Assembly: GCA_014706295.1 (NCBI GenBank)
Contig: JACSVZ010000024.1
Location: forward strand, 6,759,608 to 6,823,607
Reading direction: 5' to 3'
DNA: 64,000 bases
From: Lycocorax pyrrhopterus obiensis
Taxonomy: Eukaryota; Chordata; Aves; Passeriformes; Paradisaeidae
Every line of letters starts with the position of its first letter. Within the stretch, counting starts at the first letter, position 1. A model generated the notes under the pieces. The model ran no database searches. It saw nothing but the letters and a program-made list of their open reading frames with translations, and had not been told where the DNA came from. Positions 52,501 to 64,000 of this stretch are shown in pieces. Made by a program: the position numbers and the translations under genes.

Positions 52501-55269
52501 TTCGCTCTGCCTTGGTTGCGCTTGTTCAGACTTTATCACGGGAGCTGCAGCCGATTCCGGCAGCCGGGATCCAGTCCGTGTTTGTAGCCAGGGAAAGGCT
52601 GGGATAATGATAACTTGTGTGTGTGCGAGCTGAGCCGAGGCAGCGCTGACTTTAGTCCGGTTTCCATGTCAACGATTCAGTCCATATTTGCCATCACACA
52701 GTTGGCAGAGCCCGGTTTTTTTTTTTTTCGTGGAGGGGGGAGACACTACTCCTGTTTCTAGTACTCTAATCTAGACCAGGTTTCCTAAACTGCCTTAGTG
52801 CTGGGTTAAATGGCACGGCCACCTTCATGAAGGAGACTTCCAGTCAGGAGGAGCCGGCGCGGTGGCGGTGGCCTGCAGTGCCATGTGAGCGCTGGTTTCC
52901 CAGCCTATCTGAGAGCCAGGAGCCGGGCCGGGCTGAGGGAAGCGTGCCCAGCACTCGGGGACACGGGGAAGGGAGCACGGCCGCCGCTGCCGAGCAGGGA
53001 TGGCTCCGGCTGGGAAAAGTGTGGATGTGCCGCAGGGAAAAGTCGCTGCCGCTCCCGATGGATGGCCGCTACATCCCGGGACGGCGGGACTGGCGGGAGG
53101 ATTTTCAGCTCTTAGGTGGCAATGTTGTTAAGAACTGTGCTGTCATCTGCTTCCCAGTCCTCATGGCTGGGAATTCACTGAATGCCTCAGTATTGAGTAA
53201 AGTGCCAGGGCCTCATTGATGAGGCGTATTCCAAAATCTGCTGCAGCTTTCACAAACATTTGGTAAAGTGAGTGTCTCCTCATTGTGTGGGTGGCTGGGG
53301 AATCCAGGCTGCTTTTCACATTACTATCAACACCGGGTTTCATAGTCTGACATAGTGCTCCTTGAAGGGCGTTCCAAAAGACGGACACAGGTAGAGAGAT
53401 GTGAGCACGGGATCTTTGCCTGGATGCGCCCAAGCTGCTTCCCAAGCTCCTGAAGTGAAGTGGTTAAACTTTTGGTGATGCTCAGTGAGATAGTGGGGCT
53501 TTTCTCCCTGAAGTAGATGTAGCTTTGGGGTTGGGGAGGTGGGTGCTTGGGATGGTTCTGGGATTAAATGGCAGAATTCTCTCCAGTTTATGCTTTTTAA
53601 TGTTTAGTGCAAATGAAACACCCAAGGAACAGTGTTTTGGTGCTGTGGGGCACCATGGACATGAATAGAACCACTGGGCTTCACTTTTGAGAGTCCAGCC
53701 TGACATTGGAGGAGTTTTCCCCCTCTTCTTCTTTGTCTTTCCAGAACCCAGGATTTCATCAAATAACTCCTCTGAAGAGATGATGTAGATCAATTTTTGT
53801 TCTAGCACATTCCACAATTTCCAAACTCTTCTGAAGAAGAGTATCTCGGTGTTTTTCCTTTCCTGCGGTCCACACACATCTCATTAAAGCCACAGAGCCT
53901 CCCATGTGAGATTCCAGCATTGTACTGGGGCTCCAACCCTGGTGAAGGCCTTGAGCACCATCACAACACCAGTATCATCATTTATTACCCGTATCATAAT
54001 TTTTTCCCTAATAGTTTATTTACAGCTGTGGAGAAGGACTGACCAGCCAATCTGCTGGATGGGATCTGCTCCGTGTTGCACAGTCAACTGTGCTTTGTTT
54101 GGAGCCTGAGGGGCAGTTTGTTGCTCTAGAAAACATTTAGAATTTTGCTATTTATCACCATATACCCCCTCCCCTCCCACTTTCCAGCTTTGGAATAACC
54201 CCTTTTGTTCTGCCACCTGCACTCTAGATGATAAATATTTTATATTATAAGGTTTATAATGGGTGTGAGGGCTGAGTTGCTGTCAGTAGACACTGACACC
54301 TTCACTTGATCCCCAGCAGGCACATGGTGCTGGCAGGGACCCAGTCCCGCTGCCCAAGGCTCTGCCTCCTGCGCTGGACTCGCGTTTGCCCAGTGCCCCC
54401 AGTTCCAATGGGATTCCTTGTGGTGTGTCCCGCTGGGTCCTGGGCTGGGGCCGAGCCCTGCTTGTTGTCACTGCACAGGGGCTACTTCTGCTGCATTATC
54501 TGTTCTGTGGTGATGTTCTAAAATGGCAGCCTCAGAGTCTCTTCTGACTCCCCACACACCGTTTTCTGATATTTTCTCTTGTCTTAAAGTTATGTTTACT
54601 TCAACTTCACTTCTCCAAGTATTTTCATATTCCAGAGGAACACCAGTACATGGGACCCAGGCCTAACCCATACCATGCTTGGCATTTTTACCAGACATCC
54701 ATGTCCCAATTTCTAAGAACTCGGTGTTTATAACCCCAATAACTAATCTTTTTGTCCTTCCCATGGCCCGCTGCAGCCCTGCACCATCTGAAGTCAAACA
54801 GGCAGGTTCAGACCCTGGCACAGGCCAGGCTGTGTCCAGGATGGAGCTCCAGGTACATTGCTCTCCTCCCTCCTCCTGCTCTGCCAAGGCCTCGGGGATG
54901 GAGGAGGTGGGAGTCTGGGTCTGAAAGGGTTGCAGAAGAGCATGGCCTAATTCCCAGTTCACCTCTTGACAGCCGGGGAGCTCCAGCACGGCATTAGGCT
55001 CTGATTGCCAGCGCATCCTGTCCCATTGCCCAACGTGTTGTGTCTAGACGCGCTCAGGTGGTTTTGGATCTGGGAATTCCTGGTTCCGTGCCCACCGCCC
55101 TCGCCTTGGCAGGAGCGGGGAGCCGGACTTTCTTGGATTGTCCGCGCGTGCAGTCACAGCCCTGGCGCGCCGCCAACGCCTTTTCCAGAGGGACACGGCC
55201 AAGCGGAGAGGAAATGACAACCGCTAACAGTTCGCAGAGGGCTTAATTCTAAATGGAATTTCTAGGGAC
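49600..55269. other. Intergenic, upstream of ARID1A
   Basis: Mostly unique sequence with GC-rich pockets (about 51600-51990 and 52830-53110) and a conserved-looking block at about 52080-52400. No CR1 copy and no recognisable gene. Likely place for distal ARID1A control elements, by position only. Confidence 0.55.
51349..51369 (+). repeat. Poly(T) run
   Basis: About 20 consecutive T in the intergenic region; no tail-bearing retrocopy is evident beside it. Confidence 0.85.
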
Positions 55270-55589
55270 AAAGAAGAGGCGCTTCGGTAACCCACGGGCA
55301 GAAACCCCAGGGCCGGCGGCCGCCGAGCGGCCAGCACGCCCCCGGAGGGCTCCGGCCGCGGGACATCGCCCGCTGCCCCCGGGGATCGCCCCGGGCGGCT
55401 CCGGCCGCGGCGGGGGAGCGCTGCCCCCCGGCCCCCGGCTCCGCCGATCCGCCGCGGGTTTTGCGGGCGGCAGCTCCGCGCCGGCGGCGGCCGGGGCCGG
55501 CCCGCTCCTCCTTTGTGACGGGGGGGAGGCTCCGCTCCGGGCCGGGCTGCGCTCCGCTCCGGGTTTGGCAGGCGGCCGCGGCGCTGGGT

Positions 55590-55600
55590 AAAATGGCAGC
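55590..55600 (+). promoter_or_regulatory. YY1-type element in ARID1A promoter
   Basis: AAAATGGCAGC fits the YY1 core (AANATGGC) in the sense orientation typical of sites just downstream of CpG-island start sites. It overlaps the start codon of a short upstream ORF. Confidence 0.5.
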
Positions 55601-55622
55601 GCTGAGCCTCGTGTCGGACTGA
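55593..55622 (+). other. Upstream ORF 1 in ARID1A leader (9 residues)
   Basis: ATG with A at -3 and G at +4, reading MAALSLVSD then TGA at 55620-55622. It would be translated only if the transcript starts upstream of 55593. Strong start context suggests it could reduce initiation at 56063. Confidence 0.45.
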
Positions 55623-55918
55623 GCCCGCTCGGCCGAGCAGAGTCGGAGCTCGCCCAGCCCGGCCCCGCCGCCGCTCGGCCCCGCTCCGGGGACGGCGCCC
55701 GCCCGCCCGCCGTGTCCCCCCTCCCTCCCTCCCGCCTCTCCCGCACCGGGAGCCCCGTCCCGGGTCCCCCCCCACCCCCCCTTTCCTCCTCCTTCCCCCC
55801 CACTCCCTCCTCCTCCCCTTTCTCCGCCGGCTGCAACCGAGGAGGTACAGCGGGGCCAGGCCCCGGGAAGCCCAGCCCAGCGGAGCCCTCCCCGCCTCGC
55901 CGAGCAGGCCGGGGGGGA

Positions 55919-55960
55919 ATGAGCCCCCGCTGCCCTGAAGAGCCGCCCGCCGCCGCCTGA
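55919..55960 (+). other. Upstream ORF 2 in ARID1A leader (13 residues)
   Basis: ATG AGC ... TGA, reading MSPRCPEEPPAAA, ending 102 bases before the ARID1A start. It lies well inside the expected leader, so a scanning ribosome should meet it. Confidence 0.5.
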
Positions 55961-56062
55961 GCGGGGAGAGCAGAGCAGCGAGGCCTCACGCCGGCCGGCC
56001 AGGCAGGGAGCAGCTCGGGGGGACCGGTCCGGGGGGGTGGCCGGGTGGGGAGGGGGGGGATC

Positions 56063-57154
56063 ATGGCTGCTCAGGTCGCCCCCGCCGCCGCCAGCAGCCT
56101 GGGCGCCCCGGCTCCATCCGAGCTGAAGAAAGCGGAGGCGCAGCAGCGGGATTGTCCCCCGGAGGAGGCGGGGGGTGAGGCGGCGGCGGCGGAGCGCGGC
56201 GAGAAGCAGGCGGAGAGCGAGGGCCCGTCGGGGAAGGAGCTGCAGGACGGGGCCGAGAGCAACGGAGGGGGCGCAGGGGCCGAGTCCGACCTGAAGAGCT
56301 CGAACGGGAACCCGGGCCCCAGGCCCGCCGCCGCCGCCACCCTGAACAATAACCTCCCGGAGCCGCCCGGTGGCGGCGGCGGCGGCAGCGACGGGGTGGG
56401 GGCGCCGCAGCCGCCGCCGCCGCAGCAGCAGCAGCCGCCCCCTTCCCACCCGGCCGCCTTGCCCCCGCCAGCCTACGGCTTCGGGCAGCCCTACGGCCGG
56501 GGCGCCGCCGCTGCCTTCCACCAACATGGCGGACAACAAAGCCCTGGCATGGCAGCGCTGCAGAGCGGGGGCCTGGAGCAGAACTACCCGGGGCCGGCGG
56601 GAGCCCCCGCGGGGCCGCCCCCTCCGCAGAACTCGCACGGCGCCGGGGCCGAGCACGGCTTCCCCAACCACCAGTACAACTCCTACTACGCGGCCGGGCG
56701 CAGCGCCGGCTCCTACCCGCCTCCCCCCCAGGCCTACGCCCTGGGCTCCCCCCGGGGCTCCGCGCCGCCGGCCGCCAAGTCCCCCGCGGCCGCCGCCGCC
56801 GCCGCCTTCCAACAGCAGCAGCAGCGCTTCGGGGTCATGGGTCCCTCGGCCGCCGGCGGCGCGGGAGGAGGGGGCACCACCCCGCAGCCCACGGCCACCC
56901 CCACCCTCAACCAGCTCCTCACCTCCCCCAGCTCCGCCCGCGCCTACCAGGGGTACCCCGGGGGCGACTATAGCGCCGGGCCGCAGGACGGGGCGGCCGC
57001 CGCCAAGGGCGCCGCCGACATGGTCTCACAGTACGGCGGGGGCAGCGGCCAGGGCTGGGCAGCGGCCGGCGGGGCCCCGCCGAGGAGCCACCACGCGCCC
57101 ATGAGCCCCGGGAGCAGCGGCGGCGGGGGACAGAGCCTCGGCAGGAGCCAGCAG
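56063..57154 (+). CDS. ARID1A: ARID1A coding exon 1 (partial gene; remaining exons to the right)
   Basis: N-terminal 364 residues of the ARID-domain subunit of the canonical BAF (SWI/SNF) chromatin remodeller, a nuclear protein. The start [14 protein letters not shown] and the segments [12 protein letters not shown] (135-146), [10 protein letters not shown] (200-209), GYPGGDYS (297-304), [16 protein letters not shown] (351 on) and the LNQLL motif (282-286, an LXXLL nuclear-receptor-type motif) match ARID1A. The exon is disordered and dominated by G, P, A and Q: poly-Q at 121-124 and 260-264, poly-A near 252-258. The ATG has A at -3 and G at +4. It ends phase 0 at a gtaccg donor (57155), matching where human exon 1 ends, just before the PSSPMDQMGKM exon. 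The ARID and BAF250 C-terminal domains are outside the window. Confidence 0.97.
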
Positions 57155-60100
57155 GTACCGGCCGGGCCGCGCGGGGCGGGCGGGGGGGGGGTCCGGGCAC
57201 GGGGCCGGGCGGGGGGCGGGGGGCTCGGGGTGGCGGCGGCGGCTCTCCCGCGGGTTCCCCCCGCCGGGCCGGCGCTGCCGGGCGCTGCCATTGTCTGTGC
57301 TGCTCGCTCGCTCTAAAATGGCTGCCTCGCCGCCTTCCCTTCCTCCTCCTCCCCGGCCTTTGTGCGGGGCTCCCGGGCCGCCGCCGCCGGGCTCCCCGCC
57401 GCCCCGGGGGGCTCTGCCGGGGGGCCGCGGGTCGGGGCGGGCGGCGAGGGCCCGGCGGGGCCGGGCGCGGGGGGCCGGGGCGGCGAAGGGCGCGCCCGGG
57501 ACAACGCGTGGCCCCGGCAGCGCCGCCGCCTTCCCGCGGCCCCGCGACCCCCGGCGCCCCCCCGGGGGGGTCCCGCGGCCCGCGGCGGGGTCCGGCGGGG
57601 CGGGCAGGGCCGCGAGGGGCCGGCGGGGCCGCGGGGCCCGCGGGGCGGGCGGAGGGGCCGCGGGCCGGGGCGGGAGCGCTGGCGGGGAGCTGGGCCGATG
57701 GGAGCAGCGAGTGCGGATCGCTTGGGTTTGGGATTTGAATTATGGAGGTAAAATCCTTCTGTCAAAGCCAGGAGACAGTTGGTCTTAGGTTGACATCCCA
57801 TCTGTGATCTGATTGGCTCCCCATCCCCTGCTCTTGGCCATTTATAATTGCCTCTGATGTAATGGTACAACCATCCTGATGAGCTCATAAACTTCCACAC
57901 TCGCCTCCTCCGCCAGCCCCGGGACGGGGCAGCCCCGCGCCCCTCTCCGCATCCCCCCGGCGTGACCTTGAGCCCCGCATCCCTCTGCCCCGTGCCCCGG
58001 ACAGAACGGGAGGCGAGGGCACTTTGTTTGTACCTTGGGTTTATTTTCCTTGTGATGTTGGGTTCAGCCTGGAATAGAGTCTGTGTTGTCGGAACGGTGG
58101 CAGGGCTGCTTCGCACAATGGGCTTGCTGTTTATTTTGGTTATGTGACTTTCCCCTTGGTATAAATGATTTCTTTGATGGGTCTGAGGATGCGTTTGTTC
58201 CTGCCTGGTTTTGGCCCTTTTCAAAACTGGGGCTGTTTGGGTTCTTTATTAGATGGGAGCGTGTGGGGGATTCTGGGGTGTGTTACAGCCTGAAGAAGGA
58301 AAAAAATCCCCAAACAACCAAACAATCAGAACCAAACTTGTGGCCAAAATGCTGAAATTGGTCAGTTACCAAGAATTACCAATTTACATTCAACAGAACT
58401 GTGATACAGGGCAGGAGCCTCCAGCTGTGTGTCTTAGGGCACGTTTTGACTTACTTTGAGTGAGAGCTGATGTTTCCTTCCCCCCCATAAATACAGGCAC
58501 TTCCTAGAGACGTTCAGGTGCTGGCTGTGGTCGGGCTCAGCAGTGTCACAACTCTTCGCTCTTCTGAGGAGTGAAACTAGGAACAGCAAGCCTAAGGATT
58601 ATCTTTATTGTTGTATGTGTAGGATTCCCTCTTTACTGGAATAGGAATGGCCGGGAAACGTGCAGAGGAGAAGGCAGCACAGCATCAGACATTTTAGATA
58701 CAGGGAAAAGAGGTGCTGGTATCTTTATCTGAGAGCCTTGATTGAAACCGGGTTCCTTTCTGTGCTCAGACTCGCATCTCCAAGGCCTGTGGTGGCCTCG
58801 TGCAGGACTAAACTTCCCTTTTCATTCTGTGTACTTTGCTCCAACTTCAGGCCGGGGTCGGAGACGTTTGATACCACGTAGGGTGACCTGCAGCCTCCAG
58901 AGCTTCCCTTCTTGCTCAGGACTTCTGCACTGCTCTGAAAACTTCTCAGTTGTTTGTGCCTTGATTACCGAAGGCACCCTCTGCTGCAGCACCTGGAATG
59001 GCTGGATTGGCTTTTCTGTCAGGTTGGAATTCTGCTCTCCCAGAGAGCAGATCTGCTCTGCTGGGGCCATCAAAGGTCCAGTGGTGACTGGTAGTGAGTG
59101 TTGGAGCATCCTGAGGGAAGGTTTCAGCTACCTGGGAATATGGTCCTGTGTTCCATGGATGCAAGTACAAAGTGCTTACTTTGTATATCCTGAGAAATCT
59201 CAATTTAGATAAAATGTGTACTAAAAGATGGAGTCAGGTTGAACTTCTCAGGTGTTTCCCTGCAGTTCACTTCTGGTACGAATTTGTAAAAGGAGCTTAT
59301 TCTGTCTTGGAAAATGAATTTCACGTAGTTCCACGAGCTGCTGACACAGTGAATTAAGAATACCTGAGTAAGTAGTCCCATAAACTGGAATTATTAATGA
59401 ATAGTTGTTCTGAGAATTAGTTGGACTTGAGGAAGGACAAACATTGAATGTAAAAGGTAAACCAGCAACTCCCTCATCTCAAAACCCAAATGACTTTCCC
59501 CCCCAGTCCTTTTTTGTGCCAAGGATTATTGGACTTAAACTGACAATTCCTTTTTTCGGCTGGAAAAAGAAAAGAGCAGACGTATCTAATGAAAAAAGCT
59601 TCCACGTGTCATCTGTGCTGCCCACAAGAAAAGGTTGATTAATAATAATACTCCAGCCCTGAATTACAGCCTCCTGTGCTGTGTACTCCTAAATTCCCTG
59701 GATTAGGAGAATTTAAAGCTTTGTGTCTTCTCTTTGTCTTGCACAGCGATGAGCAGAGCGGGTACTTCCCACCCAACTCCTGAGAAACTCTGGGAGAGCA
59801 GAGCAGAGGGCGACTCACCTGGCAGAAACGTCCCAGGGAACATCTCCTGGTGCAGGCCGGGAGAAGAGGATGTGGGAAGAGCACACTTGGGAATCCTGGG
59901 GGTCGTGGACCTGAGTTTGGGGATGAGAAGCAGGATGGTGCCTTTAACCCCTGGTACTCTTTAGGAATTCTGAGTGATGCCATCACGAGGGTTTCGTCAC
60001 TTTGCTCATCGAGAAAGGCCAAGTAATTTCTGGCGCGAAAGTTGTTTGGGTGGAATGTTCCCTGCAGTGAGAGGAGTGTGTAGTCACACCACGGAGTTAC

Positions 60101-63100
60101 ACAGGGGTGGCTCCTGTGTGTAACCCTGGACACTTCACCCACAGCCAGGCCAAGGGAGGAGGTGCTGAGTGGGAGCCCAGGGAAGACAAGGATGCTCCAT
60201 GGCTTTGGGGACTTGGTGTTTTTTCCCGGATGATCTTTCTAGCTGGGGAACACAGAGCAGGGTCAGGAGATCAGGATGGCTGATTTGTGGTGTGTGGGAT
60301 GAGAAATCCGTGGTTTGCTGTGGGAATGCCTTGTAAGAGGCTAGGCCAGGGATCCTGGATTTCAGTTTTTCCAGCTTTCCCATGGATTTGTTTCCACCTG
60401 CTTCCCCTCAGAGCATGTAGCAGCTCTTAGTAATACGCCAGTTTTCCCAGGGTCTTGGGATTTAAAGGAAACTGCTGGAGAGAAAGGACTTCCCTGCCTT
60501 TAATAGATGGGCATTTCTCAGGCTTTGGCTACAAGAAAGTGTCTCCTGTAATGGGAGAACTCTTTGGATCACATTAAACATTGACATCTTGGATAACCTC
60601 CCCATAGGTGCCCCAGCATCTCAAGGCCTCTGTTCTAAGTTCAGTGAAAGCAGTTTAAAAATCGTATGTTAATTTTAAAAAAAGCTTTTGGGCCTGTTGC
60701 CATACAATAGCTATTTTTTGTTGACTTTGATTCCGACTTTAGTAGTGAGTGAGGCATGAAAAACGTTGTTGGAAATATGGTTTTTAAACTGAATTGGCAC
60801 CAAAAGGCACTGCGCTGCCAGTGAGCTGCGATGTCTTGGAATGGGAAATTGGGACCTGGCTCCTCTTGGCTCGTGGTTTTTCCTTGCTTTGCATTGTAAT
60901 GTCAGGAGCCCTCGAGTTGTGTGTTGTGCACTGGAGCTTTCCAACAAAAAGGAGAGTGGTGCATCTCCTTTTCTCTGAATGAGCGATTTTAGGGCTTGGC
61001 TGTCTTAGAAAAAGCAGGAAAATTGTGCTACTTTGATTTTGTTGGTAAAGTCTTGTTAATTCTGGTGTGGACACTGGAGGTTTTGCTGCTTCATCTTTTT
61101 TAAACAGTCTGAAGTAAGCCAGGAGTTGCCTGATTCTCTTAAAATCTCTCATTTTCTCCACTACCATCTCCCCGATGCCCAGTTTGGAGGTGTCCAGTGT
61201 TTCCAGGCAGGATGTGTGTGGGATACAGGATGGTAAAACTCAATCCTCGCTCTCAGCTGGAGCTTTTATTTTTCCCTGCCCTTATCACCACCAGTTTACT
61301 GGGAAACCTGGGACAAACCACTTGAGTGTTGTGGCGCAGTGGGGTTAGCAAGGCTTGCCTACAGCTTTTTAGGAAGTTTGAGTTGCCCTGTGAATCCTTA
61401 TTTATTATCTGGGCTAGGAGAGGATTTCTCCCTATGGCGTCTCTCTTGTAGCCATGTTGTTGGTTGCAAGAGAGAAATTTGGTTTCTGAAAGGTTTTATG
61501 TTTGACTTTCGGCTTTTTGGGGGGGCTACAATACTTAGTAGTTTCCTGAAACTGTCCAGTTTTATTCCTTTTACCTGCTACAACTTCTCTGTCCTGTTTC
61601 TGAAAACAGGAAAACTTCCTGTTTTCCCTCAACAAGCAGGCAGAACTTCTTCCCTGTTCTTAAATAATATTTGGAACTGGGGTGGGGGGAGGCAGGACAG
61701 TCAAATGCTCTGTTACAAAGCTGTGCCTGACTATTCTTACGAGCTTGGTGAGTTCATAATGCTTTGGGTCTTTTCTGTTGTCTCATTTGAGAACTCTGGT
61801 CAGTGATTCCTGTGTTGCAGACGTATCACACGTTCCATGAGGGCTGTATTAAAAATCCCAGCAGCTTTCCTTCAGAGAGAAAATAATGTCTAAAATTAGG
61901 CTTAATAGTGCAGCTGTTGGTTTTATCTGTTACCTCATGCACGACTTTTCCACCACTTTTCTCCCTTACTCTTTTCAAAGGAACGCCACGAACTGGAAAT
62001 CCAGCTTTTACCCTCTGCATCTATGCTCTGGATAATTAAAATATTAGAGGAGAAAATGCCCTTTCCAGTTCTTACTCTGTGTATTTAAAATTCTTGGGCT
62101 AGTGAGTCTGATTTCTTCTTTGAATTGCAACTCCTGTGTGATGGATTGCTCTGGGGAGAAGCTCACCAGCAGTGCCATTGCCCAATTCCTACCAGGAATG
62201 CTGGAAACTCTCAAGGAGCAGCAGCAGCAGCAAGTGTGGTTTGGGGGGGATGGAAAAGATAAGCTTGTCAATATTTAGCCTCTTGCTTTTTCCCTCTGGA
62301 ATGGTCCTTAAACCATCAGCAAGGGTGGAAAACAATATTTCCCCTTTTGTTCTGGTGGGAGAGAAAGGAAGGATACCTTCCTGCTGGGAAAAAAATGTTT
62401 TTGACAAGTCCTACAGAAGTTTTCTTTTGTTGTGTGCTGACTGCAAAAAGTTCAGTCTTTAATTTATGCACGGACAGGGGGAAAACTGGACTGGATGTCT
62501 GTTAGTCAGAGCCATAAATCTCCAGCTGGAAGTGAGTGACAGGTGGGGTGGGAAGAAAAAAGCTGGTTTTTGGCACACTGGAGCAGAACTGCTTGGGCCG
62601 TGTCCGGGTCCCTCCTGCCCGCCAGCTCCAGGGTGGCACCGGGGGAGCTGCTGCCTGTTTGGTTCCACTGGAAGAGGAGGGGAGTTCCTCGCCTGGAGAT
62701 GAACCACGTGTCCTTTTGGGGGGCTCAGGAGGACCACGCTGTGCCTGTCAGCTGAGTCCAGGAAAATTCCAATCCCAAACTGAGCACCCTCTCTGCTGTC
62801 TGGAGATGCTGCTTATGGCTCTTCAGGGCTGAAGCTCTGTCGGAGCTGGGTTTCAGGCAGCCTTTTGTTTCTCCCTGTTAAGCAGGGGTGGAACGTGGGG
62901 TCTGAATTCCCACAGTGACTGTTCCTCAGCAGCTGAGATGCTGCTGTGGGAACTTTGGGAAGAGCTGAGGCACCAGGGCTGGGAAGGGTGGAGAGTGGAA
63001 TATGGATCCTCTGAGGCTCCCCCTGTGTGTGACACCAGCTTCCCTCCCTGGCTTCAGCTGAATGGGCTGAGACCCTTTTAACAGAGCTCTGTGCTTAAAG

Positions 63101-64000
63101 GAGCACCCGGGGCTGCAACAGGAGGAGCTGCTTCTCCCAGGATTGAGCTCCTGTACATATTTTACCAGTTCCATGTCCTGGTCAGATGTGGATTAATCAC
63201 GGATTAAGATTTGGGTGAGGGAGGGGTTCCCATTCCTGACTCTTCCCTGCACCTGCACTCCCAGTGTTGTAACTCAGCAGTTCAGTCCTGCAGCTTGAGC
63301 ATTTCTGAGGGTTTTTGCTCTACATCAAGAAAAGCACTTCCAGGTTTGCCACAGTGTCTTTCTGGAGTATTTCTGAGTTTTAAGTGACAGCTCAGCAAGT
63401 ATTTACACAACGTGGGCATGAGTTCTCTGTAGTGAACCGTAAAGGATGCTGCATAATGACAGGTAAACTTAATAAAAGCTGCTTCAGAATTTCTCAGCAA
63501 ATATCTTTTTTGCTCAAGATGTTCAGAGTAAAATGTAGCTGGAGTCTAATTTCTAGTCATGTTCTTTTAATTTTTCTGGGAGGAAAAAGGGACAAAAGTG
63601 TGTAGGATCAAATAAGGTGATCAGTTAATTCAGTTAATATGGTAAAGAAATATCTTTATGAAAGGGTGAGAGAGTGGAGATAGTGTGCATGTCTTAATTC
63701 CTATGAAATTCCCTTGAAAAATCAGTTTGTGTAAATAACTCCAAAAAACCTGCTGCTCCATTACAGTTATTGGCATTTCATGTGATAACCAGCATGTCAT
63801 TATTTCTTTAAGCCAGCTCTGGTAATTGAAACTCTTTCAAGGACAAATTCAATTGCTGTTAACTTCCTTTCTTTTTCTCCTTTTTTTTTAACTTGAGTAA
63901 CTTTTTCTCTCTCCTGGATAATTAACATTAAGCCTAAATTGGTCCAAGAAGCTCCGGGTTAGAGGCGGGCAGTCGTTTTTGGGAACCCTGACAGAGCTGG
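57155..64000 (+). other. ARID1A: ARID1A intron 1 (to window end)
   Basis: Begins with the gtaccg donor and continues past the right edge. I see no sequence matching ARID1A exon 2. The first 570 bases are extremely GC-rich, with another AAAATGGC element (57315-57326). From about 57.75 kb it becomes ordinary unique sequence with no CR1 copy that I could recognise. A conserved-looking block lies at about 57780-57900. Confidence 0.85.

Larger units (their letters stand above)
55270..57730 (+). promoter_or_regulatory. ARID1A: ARID1A CpG-island promoter
   Basis: Very high GC with dense CpG from about 55.27 kb, through the leader and exon 1, into the first 570 bases of intron 1. No TATA box is seen. 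A YY1-type element, AAAATGGCAGC, lies at 55590-55600; YY1 sites of this kind are known to sit at or just after the start site of TATA-less genes. The transcription start is likely between about 55.55 and 55.75 kb, an inference from typical ARID1A leader length. Confidence 0.75.

Noticed and set aside
56045..56062. In-frame GTG upstream of the ARID1A ATG as an extended start
   Set aside because: It is not an ATG; the ATG at 56063 has a good context and matches the known [15 protein letters not shown]-terminus.
55262..56812. 516-codon open frame on the minus strand across the ARID1A promoter and exon 1
   Set aside because: It is the mirror of GC-rich, low-stop sequence; composition is Gly/Arg/Ala-rich with no domain, and the + strand frame clearly encodes ARID1A.
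56370..57104. 244-codon + strand frame overlapping ARID1A exon 1 out of frame
   Set aside because: Arg/Pro/Ser-rich shadow of the GC-rich exon; the other frame matches ARID1A throughout.

Overview
This is vertebrate nuclear DNA, almost certainly from a bird. The genes have many short exons with GT-AG introns and no operons. The interspersed repeats are overwhelmingly CR1 LINE 3' fragments (the tail ends in ATTCTATGATTCT-like repeats), and introns are short (often 100-1000 bp), as on gene-dense avian microchromosomes. Two genes are recognisable, both on the + strand: RPS6KA1 (p90 ribosomal S6 kinase, RSK1) on the left and the first coding exon of ARID1A (BAF250a, a SWI/SNF subunit) on the right. 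The same neighbour order is known from human 1p36.11.

Layout. 1-7300 is intron of RPS6KA1; the canonical first exon lies off the left edge. 7301-21689 holds the RPS6KA1 coding exons: an 18-codon exon, an alternative first exon (9065-9184) and 20 shared exons (11469-21689). All junctions were checked for GT-AG and reading phase. The isoform starting at 9065 is complete in the window (738 codons plus stop). The 3' UTR runs to a poly(A) signal at 22607. 22.6-55.3 kb is intergenic. It contains scattered CR1 copies, a 43-base T tract, a 41-bp minisatellite, an orphan CpG island at about 35.6-37.3 kb, a smaller GC-rich patch at about 49.0-49.5 kb, AT-rich DNA with very degraded repeats at 37-48.9 kb, and several non-repetitive stretches that look like conserved regulatory elements. 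55.3-57.7 kb is the ARID1A CpG-island promoter, 5' UTR (two short upstream ORFs) and coding exon 1 (56063-57154, 364 codons). 57155-64000 is ARID1A intron 1.

The two genes do not form a shared pathway. RPS6KA1 is a cytoplasmic and nuclear kinase downstream of ERK and PDK1. ARID1A is a DNA-binding chromatin-remodelling subunit. The 33-kb gap between them is the most likely home of regulatory DNA. I found no prokaryotic system, CRISPR array, tRNA or rRNA. The most informative oddities are the RPS6KA1 alternative N-terminus and extra 18-codon exon, the minisatellite beside an orphan CpG island, an 83-codon ORF in a conserved-looking block at 52.1-52.4 kb, and the upstream ORFs in the ARID1A leader.
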